Origin: Symmachiella dynata
GTDB taxonomy: Bacteria > Planctomycetota > Planctomycetia > Planctomycetales > Planctomycetaceae
Direction of reading: 5' to 3'
DNA: 64,000 bases
Assembly (NCBI RefSeq): GCF_007747995.1
Contig: NZ_CP036276.1
Span: 1,107,001-1,171,000 of the forward strand
In this document: positions 55,801 through 63,146 of the stretch, piece by piece
Layout: each line of letters begins with the position of its first letter
Numbering within the stretch: the first letter of the stretch is position 1
Program-made: the position numbers and the translations under genes
The notes under the pieces: generated by a model
Databases searched by the model: none
What the model saw: only the letters and a program-made list of their open reading frames with translations
What the model was told of the DNA's origin: nothing

Positions 55801-58077
55801 CCCCACCGCTGGAGGGCGAGCGGTCATTGTGGATTGAACTTCTTCAAGCGGCGCAAGTTCCCGTTTGATTTGTTTTAAAATCTGCTGACGTTTGCGTTCC
55901 ACATTCGCAGTTTTACCTGTGGAATCGGCCAGAAACTCCTCATAGGTCCGTTTGAGATCCATCACAAATTCTTTTTTGTCCGCCTGCGAGTCGTGGATCA
56001 GGCAGGAGAGGCGGTCCAGCCCCTTTTGGCGCAGCCGATGATAGACGACGTCGATGGCGGCCCGTTTTTCACAAACGAACAGAACGCGCTCCCCGCGCGC
56101 GACATAATCCGCAATGAGATTGGTAATGGTTTGCGATTTCCCGGTCCCGGGCGGTCCCTGAATGATGTAACTGCTGCCGGTGCGCGACTCGGCAATTGCC
56201 GCCGCTTGTGTGGGATCGCACGGAACGACGTGATACCGTTCGGGCAATTCCAGCGGCGCAGTTTCGTCATCCTCAACGGGGCGCGGCGAGAGCGAAAAGG
56301 TGGCATCGAATGACGGATTGAGTGGGTTTTCTTCTAGGAGTGCTCGGTAGTCGCGGACCAGCGACATCTTCCGGTACTTGAAATTGCCCAGCGTCACGCT
56401 GCACAAATCGAACTCCCAGGCGTACGGGTTTCCCTCGCCCCCCTCGCGCAGGGAAAACAGCGTCTTGCGTTTTTCTGTCGCAGGCGGGGCCTGTGGCGGG
56501 GCCGCGTAATTCCGACGGACGGACGATTCATCGATGATGACTTCCAGTCGTGTGGGCGCGGGACGGATGCGGTCGTTATAGAGTTGTAGACCCAAGGGGT
56601 GATAGTTGGCCGGATCGTAACTGTAATCGAGGTCAAGAAACCGTCGCACACTCCGTCCGGCAAGTCGCACGCGCCGTCGATATTGGTCCAGCCGACGTTG
56701 CGCTTTGTCATGAATGAGGTCGATTCGCGGCCGGTCGATTTTTTGCAGGCTGACCGCCGGCTCGCTCGCTTCGATTTCGCGAGCCAAAAACGTATGCAAA
56801 TCATCCAGCGACGAGTTTTCGAGATCGATCCTCTCCGGCAGTTCGATGTTGTACAACTGCTGAAACAGATGCCGTACAACCGGGTTGATTTCCGCAGCGG
56901 AATCGAGCGACTTGAGGTGAAACGTGTCCCGGACACCCTTCTTCTTGGTTAGTTCCACCGGTACCAGCACCAATGGCGATTCATACTCGACCGGGGGAGT
57001 TTCTTTGAGGTTTGACCACCGCAGAAAACAGGCGACGAGCCGCAATTGCGCAAACCCGTATTCGTTCTTGTCACGTTGCGCATCGAGCCGAATATGATCC
57101 AGCAGGCTGGGCAAGTAGAGCGCCTCATGGAAATTCAGATGTTTGTTGAGCGAAAGGCCTTTTCCTGAAGCGATACGTTTCTGAATGTCTTTGTTCCAGA
57201 CCAGGATCTGATCGGAGCGAATCCGCTCTACGTCGAACGACAAGGGAACCGAAGCGTGCGTCAAATTGACCGTGTGCATTGTCGCCCGGAAGTGCAGCAG
57301 TCGGTTGCGCCGAGAAATATCAAGCAGCCGCTCCTGTAGCTTGGATAACACGATCTGCTGCTTGCCATGGAGGTCTTGCTTCCCAAAGTCCGCCACACGT
57401 GCCAGTTCGACGTCGAAATCGATATCCTGGTCACGATAGTTTTCCAAGGCATTCAAAAGAGCAGGGAGGTTCTGCGGTCGGCGATGGCGGTCCAGTTCGG
57501 TCATCCGCAGGATGGCGCGTGCGAGCACCGGATGCAGCCCCGACTGAATGGCAAACAGGTTGCCACGCTGTTCCACGAATGCGGCGAACTCATCATCTTC
57601 ATTCAGGTTCAACCCACACGCAATGCTCGCCAGTATTAATCCCAGACTGAAGACATCGGTCAGCGGATCGTGATGGTCAATCAGGTGCTCCCAGCTCACA
57701 TATCCCTGCAGATAAACTGGACGCTGAATCTCCTCGTCCCTTTTACCAATCTGCAAATTCACAATGCGGTCGTGATTCTCGTCGTCAGCGGACTCGACCC
57801 GCGCTTCGTGGACAATCTCAACGGCAGAAGTGTCACGGCGACTCAGCTTGCGCAGCGCAGCCTGATTGTACGTTGGCGACTGCAACCGCGACTCTTCAAA
57901 CCAGATTCTCCCACTATCGACTTGCAGATCGGCGAGCCCTTCCAGGGGGGCAACCTGTCCCGCTTCGTGCGCGGCGACCACCTGTCGCAGCAGTGGCAAA
58001 AAGCTCGCTAAGGTGTCTTCAGTCGTGAAGCCCCCCTCGGCCAACCGCGACTGCAGGAACTCGTCGAACGACGTCAT
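52801..58077 (-). CDS. Pseudokinase-DUF4011-SF1 helicase-Vsr-like nuclease protein
   Basis: A 1758-residue protein whose ATG overlaps the stop of the upstream metallopeptidase gene. Residues 30-215 look like the C-lobe of a Ser/Thr kinase: AHEAGQVAPLEG stands where HRD should be, then DVFSLGLIL (141-149) and the closing HRRPQ (198-202), but no N-lobe, HRD or DFG. DUF4011 starts near 245 (LLDISRRNRLLHF). The helicase has Walker A GPPGTGKS (about 640), Walker B FDEAS (about 1272), GDEMQLPP and the motif near 1530 (LNVAFSRAKH). The C-terminus (about 1600-1710) resembles Vsr/DUF559 nucleases (CDLAIRREG ... LGILVD). It probably unwinds and cleaves foreign nucleic acid under control of the first domain. 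Confidence 0.85.
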   Translation of the reverse strand: MTSFDEFLQSRLAEGGFTTEDTLASFLPLLRQVVAAHEAGQVAPLEGLADLQVDSGRIWFEESRLQSPTYNQAALRKLSRRDTSAVEIVHEARVESADDENHDRIVNLQIGKRDEEIQRPVYLQGYVSWEHLIDHHDPLTDVFSLGLILASIACGLNLNEDDEFAAFVEQRGNLFAIQSGLHPVLARAILRMTELDRHRRPQNLPALLNALENYRDQDIDFDVELARVADFGKQDLHGKQQIVLSKLQERLLDISRRNRLLHFRATMHTVNLTHASVPLSFDVERIRSDQILVWNKDIQKRIASGKGLSLNKHLNFHEALYLPSLLDHIRLDAQRDKNEYGFAQLRLVACFLRWSNLKETPPVEYESPLVLVPVELTKKKGVRDTFHLKSLDSAAEINPVVRHLFQQLYNIELPERIDLENSSLDDLHTFLAREIEASEPAVSLQKIDRPRIDLIHDKAQRRLDQYRRRVRLAGRSVRRFLDLDYSYDPANYHPLGLQLYNDRIRPAPTRLEVIIDESSVRRNYAAPPQAPPATEKRKTLFSLREGGEGNPYAWEFDLCSVTLGNFKYRKMSLVRDYRALLEENPLNPSFDATFSLSPRPVEDDETAPLELPERYHVVPCDPTQAAAIAESRTGSSYIIQGPPGTGKSQTITNLIADYVARGERVLFVCEKRAAIDVVYHRLRQKGLDRLSCLIHDSQADKKEFVMDLKRTYEEFLADSTGKTANVERKRQQILKQIKRELAPLEEVQSTMTARPPAVGTEIRELLERLIELKQQLPEFSSRSREGIPDFSHVYNAREELQQVDQLLRIVQPDGVLARYPLRLINDAVLNADRPIEYVSQCLPPVIDSLQKIVRAIAETGLPATSCDTCTKSLDIIRCASQVSFLARQNASALLQEGSQVASDFAKGKRRFNKLRRKLEKQRESAAHWKQKLPANEVSTVLQRAQLYDGDHLRFFKPGWWKLRSVLNRCYDFKSHVLSPTYVQVLEWLEGEYAAEQAVHEADAQLAKEFRVEGSFTEFVKRISQFSQFVESQPEHVQTAHQFLIDANDADTRIAMLADLAPAAERLPDQLDRFLTDYKTISPTDLLTVLNEFENALDDLPDYLECARELVRLPREIATALRANNWTVEELEAASALCSFEDVLRKERSFAKFGGSLQARHVQQLDRLMTDWQQINARVLCDRVRARFLEHTKISTLPAAQLTPEQKPFKKEYARGRRELEHEFGKSMRYKPIRELVAGESGMVVKDLKPIWLMSPLSVSDTLPLDTDHFNVVIFDEASQILLEEAVPSLFRATQAIVVGDEMQLPPTNFFSARNSDDDEQLTFEEDGEMVEYDLESNSFLNHAARNLPSRMLRWHYRSRSESLISFSNWAFYSGRLLTVPEEELAPLGRQELIAASSEDGDANAAELLKRPVSFHFMQHGVYQGRRNRAEAEYIAELVRTLLQSAAHPTIGVVAFSEAQQGEIEAALDRLAEEDRTFREHYESELEREEDDQFAGLLVKNLENIQGDERDVIIMSVCYAPNESGKMRMNFGPINQSGGEKRLNVAFSRAKHHMALVSSIRSSAITNDYNDGANCLKNYLQYAERSSSGDAVGAQRVLQAMSLARAGNDDRQLARNAVINQLEAALRAQGYEIDFAVGQSQFRCDLAIRREGDVCYRLGILVDTADYYQQTDLLERDLMKPNLLRAFGWRIAIVLSKDWWENSANVLARLQRIAEATEDDLAQQQTHETNPEDASAETAGGLSTDLDAGDDVEENAIDR

Positions 58078-59294
58078 GATGCCTCGCTCTCTTGTGCTGC
58101 CTGGTCCACAATGGTTTTGGCATCGCGGCGGAGCTTGGCCAGTTGTTTCTTGCCGATTCCTAATTCTTTGTGCACGATTTCCCCAAAGCGGCTGTCCATC
58201 TGTAATCGTTCAGTCAAGCGAAGGGCCGCTGCCAATGGGGCTTCATCAAGTTCGCGGTCCGTGGTGACGAAATCGAGCAACACGTAGCAATAGTAATCAC
58301 GCAGTGGTGCATCGTGGGTCTGGAGGTCAGCGGAAAGTTGCTCATCGATCTGCGACTCCACTGGTGGTTCATATCCGTCGAAAAATAGCCGTGCATGGCC
58401 CAGCAGCTTATCGGTCTGTAACCACGCGCTGGATAGAAATGCATCGACCAGTCGTCGCGTGAATCGGTCGATGCGACTTTGCGCGAGCAGGTCGAGCTCG
58501 TTGAGTGCGAGTGGTCCTTCGATCATGCGACGGATCTCCTTCTCAACACCCGTCGATTGTTCGTCCCACAATTGGAGCGCTCTTGTGCGAATGTAACATT
58601 CCGGATGCGTCCTCTCCGCGGTTTTTGAAGACTCACTGCCGGCAATTTCTTCGGCCTGTTTCAGGTAGCTTTCCGCATTGACTTCTCGCACACTGGTTTC
58701 GGTTTTTACCAACGTACTGATCGTCGGCAGCAGTTCGCCACAAGCGATCCGCGCTCCGCGATCACAAAAGATTTCGGCGTAGAGTCGAAACAGTCGATGA
58801 CTTTCCGACTGTGGCGAACCTTGTGGACCATCGTTGGTCAAAGCGGCGAGAATCTCGTCGGCAACGAAGAACTTCCCGTCCCAGCCTGTCCAGAAAATGT
58901 AATGCGAAAGTTCATGGCCAAATAGGGCTCGCAACTCGACATCGTCGAGCACTTCCGCTATCGATCCGTGCAGCACGATATGAACTTCGCCGGGGAGAAA
59001 AGTCAGATGGGCGTTCAATCCATTCACGGACCGCTGAGCGTGATACAGTGTGATGGGAACATCAAGTCCGAGCTGCTGCGCAGCCTCATGCGCCAAATCC
59101 TGCAATCTTGGCGTCGTCTGATCATCCACGCGATAGGCCGACTTCAGCAATTCCAGTCTCACCGCGTCGATGTGGTCTTTTCCCAAACAGTTCGCAGCAA
59201 ACCACTGCCAAAGTTCGGCCTGCTCGTTCTGAAGATACGCAGCAACTTCAGTATGATAGGCAGGAACGTTTAAGGTGTCGGGAATCTCAAGCAT
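58074..59294 (-). CDS. M48-type metallopeptidase with TerB-like C-terminus
   Basis: ATG 59294 is preferred to TTG 59330; 405 residues, no signal peptide or TM segment. Residues about 55-240 hold the peptidase: H127-E-L-S-H131 and a later glutamate in LYAEIFCDRGARIA, which matches the HExxH...ExxxD arrangement of M48/MA-clan enzymes, though the usual membrane helices are missing. Residues 330-400 (YVLLDFVTTDRELDEAPLAAALRLTERL) resemble a TerB-like helical domain. Its stop overlaps the helicase-nuclease start by ATGA, so the two proteins are made together. A role as protease effector or activator is an inference. Confidence 0.78.
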   Translation of the reverse strand: MLEIPDTLNVPAYHTEVAAYLQNEQAELWQWFAANCLGKDHIDAVRLELLKSAYRVDDQTTPRLQDLAHEAAQQLGLDVPITLYHAQRSVNGLNAHLTFLPGEVHIVLHGSIAEVLDDVELRALFGHELSHYIFWTGWDGKFFVADEILAALTNDGPQGSPQSESHRLFRLYAEIFCDRGARIACGELLPTISTLVKTETSVREVNAESYLKQAEEIAGSESSKTAERTHPECYIRTRALQLWDEQSTGVEKEIRRMIEGPLALNELDLLAQSRIDRFTRRLVDAFLSSAWLQTDKLLGHARLFFDGYEPPVESQIDEQLSADLQTHDAPLRDYYCYVLLDFVTTDRELDEAPLAAALRLTERLQMDSRFGEIVHKELGIGKKQLAKLRRDAKTIVDQAAQESEAS

Positions 59295-59654
59295 GTGGCG
59301 CGGCTGACAGGAATGATCTGGTCCGTTCAATCAGATACCAGCACGGTGCATCGTTCAATTCAGAACAGGCTCTGTGTGCGTCAATCGACACTCGTGAGAA
59401 AGAGGGTGAAATCGACGGGAAGTATACAGGAGATGATTCGGGCACTGTAGCGGTTCACCCAGAGTATCAAGGGACTTCAGGATCGACAATTGAAAATGAC
59501 TTGAAAATGAACTGACGTTGAGACTCTTCGATTGAGGTTCGCTTGGTGAAATTTGCAAGACTTGGAAAGGCTTTGGTCGATAACAGATGTTCTCATGACG
59601 GTGAACAAGTTATGCCTTTCCGATCGACGCAGTGGCTGTCGAACGAACTGGTCG
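59295..59654. other. Intergenic region upstream of the metallopeptidase gene
   Basis: About 360 bp between the end of the frameshifted sulfatase and the metallopeptidase start. It should contain the promoter of the two-gene operon; no consensus boxes or genes stand out. Confidence 0.45.
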
Positions 59655-61074
59655 TCATTTCTTGCTGTTCTTCTTGTTACGCTTTTTGCCGCGACCTTCC
59701 GGGATGCCCTCCACATTCACTGTTGGGAACGACTTCGCCAATTCGGCTTTAACGTCGGCGTACTGCTCGTCGGCGGCGAGGTTTTTCCATTCCAGCGGGT
59801 CAGCATCGTGGTCATACAGTTCTTCGCCACCATCCTCATACCGAATATACCGCCAACGTTCGCTGCGGGCGGCGTGGTTGTTGCGGCCGTGTGTGGTGAC
59901 GGCGGGACGCGTCCAATCGGCTGCTGGGATTTTTGAGTAACGGTTGCAGACTTTCCCCTTCGAGGACCTCGGGCTGATCCAAGCCGCACAGATCGCACAA
60001 CGTGGGATAGATGTCGAGCAAACTCACGGTCCGTTGGCAGCGGCCGCCAGGCTGCGTGATGCCCGGTGCGGTGATCATCATCGTCACGCGAGTCGCTTCT
60101 TCCCACAGGGCGAATTTGCGCCAGTGATGCTTTTCCCCCAAATGCCAACCATGATCACTCCACAGGACAATGATCGTATTCTCAGCGTGTCCACTCGCAT
60201 CGAGTGCATCCAGCAACCGCCCGACCTGCGCATCGGTAAAAGTAATGCTGGCCAAGTAGCCTTGTACGGCCTTTTTCCAATTGTTCGTGCGGGTCACATT
60301 GCGATGATCGCGCAGCCTGGCAAATTTCTTGCCAACTGCCGGTACGTCATCCAGATCATCGTCGAGCACCTTGGGCAAACGGATCGAATCGAGCGGGTAT
60401 TGATCGAAATATTTCTGCGGGGCGTACCAGGGCAAGTGCGGCCGAAACAAACCGACCGCCAGGAAAAAGGGTTGGGGCTGTTTCTGTTTGAGGAAATCGA
60501 TGCCCCAAGAGGTAACGACTGCATCGGACATCTCTTTATCGTCGACCTGCACCGGTCCCCAATCGAAATGGCTCGTTTTAGCGATCCCGTTTGCGGGGCG
60601 TTTTTCCGGATGCGGATCCTGCGGCCGCTTAAAATATTCGTGCCACGACGGCCGGTCGGGAAAACGGCCGTGATAGATCTTGCCGCCACCCCAGACACGA
60701 TAGCCGGCCGCTTGAAACTGTTGCGGCAACGTCACCGCATCGGGCAGCGCGCGGCGCCATGGTTGCGAATTCTGGTACACGCCCGAGGTCGAGGGGCGGA
60801 TGCCGGTCAGCAAACTGGCCCGCGAGGGATTGCAGGCCGGAGCTGAGCAATAGGCCCGCGTGAATAACACACCGCGACCCGCCAGCCGATCGAGGTTCGG
60901 CGTTTCGATTCCCGGATAACCGCCGAGCGCTCCGGTCCAGTCATTGAGATCATCGACAGCAATAAACAACACGTTCGGTTTTTCAGCGGCGGGCAAAGTG
61001 TTGCTGCCCAGCAAGACTAGTAGGGCGCCAGCCGAAATTCCCAGCGCGCACCGCAGCATCAATCGATTTGTCAT
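59655..61074 (-). pseudogene. Frameshifted iduronate-2-sulfatase-like gene
   Basis: The first frame starts at ATG 61074 with a signal peptide (MTNRLMLRCALGIS...), contains PNVLFIAVDDLNDW, the formylglycine site ACNPSRASLLTG (Cys81), WSDHGWHLGEKHHW and LDIYPTLCDLCGL, then runs into non-sulfatase residues after LQPLLKNP and stops at about 59836. The missing C-terminal domain continues without a stop in the next frame: PAADWTRPAVTTHGRNN, ERWRYIRYEDGGEELYDHD, ending in a basic KKRNKKNSKK tail and TGA at 59655. One extra base in the GGG or T5 run at 59926-59934 (plus strand) explains the switch. Either the gene is inactivated, or the base call is wrong. Confidence 0.88.
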
Positions 61075-61488
61075 AACCGGTATCCTGTTCAGGAAAGACA
61101 ACCATGTTCCCGTTTGGCCCGCGGGCAAGACCGCCTCCAGGATACCCCGTACTCTCGCTCGTTGCCAGAATCAATTGCTAAGACGCTGCGGTTCATTCAT
61201 CGACGAGCGATATCGATTCTAAAACCGCCGGATCAGCGGCGAGTTCGAGACGTCCCGTTCACTCTCAACCTGCGTCACGTCCGCCCGACTTTGGTCGCAT
61301 TTGGTTTGGCGTCCACTCGGTCGATGCGTCATAACTCTCCTGACAACGACTCAGTAGTATGATTCAACAGCACAAGCCGGCTCTAGAACACGCCCGTAGC
61401 TACAGTTGCAACTGCAGCTCGCTCGCAACTCACCTGCGTTATTTCGATGAGCAGATGCTTGCGCTGTATCAGGGAGTTATAAAACCTG
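61075..61488. other. Intergenic region with a 22-bp palindrome
   Basis: About 410 bp between the DUF1501 gene and the sulfatase start, both leftward. Apart from the palindrome at 61398-61419 no gene is supported. It should contain the sulfatase promoter. Confidence 0.45.
61398..61419. promoter_or_regulatory. 22-bp near-perfect palindrome
   Basis: AGCT-A-CAGTTGCAACTG-C-AGCT reads the same on both strands apart from one mismatched pair. It lies about 70-90 bp past the DUF1501 stop and about 320 bp before the sulfatase start. It may be a repressor operator or a hairpin ending the DUF1501 transcript; there is no T-run. Confidence 0.4.
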
Positions 61489-63000
61489 TCAGCTGTTGAG
61501 CAATTCGTGGAGCACGCGGCCGTTGGCGACGAGTGGCATGGGGCGACCCGCACGGCCGGGGATCGTGGTGTGTTCATCGATACCGACAAGGTGGTACATC
61601 GTCGCCAAGACATCCATCGGGCTGACTGGATTGTTTTGAACATAGCCTGCTTGGGAGTCACTGCTTCCCAGAACTTGCCCCGGGTTCAATCCGGCGCCAG
61701 AAAGCAAATTACAATAAGCATTCGACCAATGATCACGCCCCGGTGTTTTGGCACGTTCGATAATTTTCGGAGTGCGGCCATGTTCAGTCAGGACTAAAAC
61801 TAACGTTTCGTCAAGCAGTCCCCGTTCCTCTAGGTCGATAATCAGTGCACTCAGCGCGCTATCCAGACCGGGCAGCAACTCGTTATTCAGACGTTTGTAT
61901 AGGTTGAAGTGTGTGTCCCATGCCGTGTTGACGACCTTATATTCGTCCCAGAAAATAGAAACAACACGTCCACCGGCTTCTAGTAGCCGGCGTCCCGCGA
62001 GAACAGCTTGGCCGAACAGGTTCATGCCGTAGCGTTCGCGACGAGACATCGGTTCGCGCGATATATCGAGTGCCTCGCGAATCTCCTGTGACCGCAGCAG
62101 TGACCAAGCCATTTGTTGGTGTCGGCTAAGACTAGCGATAGCTTGCGATTCCTCAACAGTGCGGCGTTGCGACTCCAGTTGGCCTAGCAACGACTTCCGC
62201 TTGTTGAGCCGATCAAGGGTCAATCCAGGTTGTTGTTGTGCCGCACCTGAAACGGAAAACTTCAGCTCTGGTTTTACGCTGACAAACGGATCCTTCTCTT
62301 TTGTGCTACCGACACCAAAAACCCCGACCCGTTCAACCTCGCGTTTGGCCTCTCCATCAAATTCGGTATACACGGGGTCATATCCGCGACCCAGAAAACC
62401 GCCGTATGGCCCCGAACGTTGAAACAGTGGATTGAATTTGCTGAACCGAAATGGCAAGGCAAGATTGCGCGGGATCCCAGGCGAGAGTGCGTCCGGCGAC
62501 CGGCGTTCTGCCAAATAATCCAGAACACTTCCAAAGAACGGATGATGCCGTGTATCCAAAGGGTGCGTCTCACTCTGGAAATCAACAGCAGGGTGCCCTG
62601 TTAATGTAAAGACATTTGAGTGATTGTTGTTGTCATGCGTCATGGACCGAATCAACGTCAAGCGGTCCATGATGCGTGCAGTTTGGGGGAGATGCTCGCT
62701 GATGCGAACGGTGGGGATCGCTGTCTGAATCGCTTTGTGTTCCCCACGGACTTCAGCAGCGGCGTCTGGTTTGGGATCAAATGTTTCCAGCTGTGAGGCC
62801 GCTCCGGCCAGATACAACAGGATGACGCGCTTTGCTTGCCCAAAGGTTGCTGCGCGTTGCACAGCTTTGGCTTGAGCGGTGGGTTCTCCCAGAAGTTGCG
62901 AGAGCGTCAACGCCCCTAGGCCGCAGGAACCGATGTTCAACACATCACGTCGGTTGACGCCGCGACAGAGTCGCTTTTGGGATCCCAGGATTCTCAGCAT
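61489..63000 (-). CDS. DUF1501 protein
   Basis: About 503 residues from ATG 63000 (GTG 63033 also possible). The N-terminus has a twin-arginine-like signal (NRRDVLNIGSCGLGALTLSQLL). The core matches DUF1501, an alkaline-phosphatase/sulfatase-like fold: RVILLYLAGAASQLETFDPKP, RSMTHDNNNHSNVFTLTGHP, VLTEHGRTPKI and GRDHW. In planctomycetes these genes usually stand beside a DUF1549/DUF1553 cytochrome-like gene, which is absent here. Substrate unknown; the fold suggests hydrolysis at phosphate or sulfate esters. Confidence 0.9.
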   Translation of the reverse strand: MLRILGSQKRLCRGVNRRDVLNIGSCGLGALTLSQLLGEPTAQAKAVQRAATFGQAKRVILLYLAGAASQLETFDPKPDAAAEVRGEHKAIQTAIPTVRISEHLPQTARIMDRLTLIRSMTHDNNNHSNVFTLTGHPAVDFQSETHPLDTRHHPFFGSVLDYLAERRSPDALSPGIPRNLALPFRFSKFNPLFQRSGPYGGFLGRGYDPVYTEFDGEAKREVERVGVFGVGSTKEKDPFVSVKPELKFSVSGAAQQQPGLTLDRLNKRKSLLGQLESQRRTVEESQAIASLSRHQQMAWSLLRSQEIREALDISREPMSRRERYGMNLFGQAVLAGRRLLEAGGRVVSIFWDEYKVVNTAWDTHFNLYKRLNNELLPGLDSALSALIIDLEERGLLDETLVLVLTEHGRTPKIIERAKTPGRDHWSNAYCNLLSGAGLNPGQVLGSSDSQAGYVQNNPVSPMDVLATMYHLVGIDEHTTIPGRAGRPMPLVANGRVLHELLNS

Positions 63001-63146
63001 GAGGAGACGTCCGCTTGATCGGAATGGAGACACATTTCCGTCTTCGATGTTGTTTCAATATACTTAAAACTACCTCACGATGCCAACAGATTTTATAATG
63101 AAACCATCCTCGTATTTCGGCTCAAACCTCGCTGGGAGTATCTGTC

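Noticed and set aside
59900-59940. Programmed +1 frameshifting in the sulfatase gene
   Set aside because: A CCC codon is present at the shift point, but no stimulatory element or conservation can be shown; a mutation or sequencing error is simpler.
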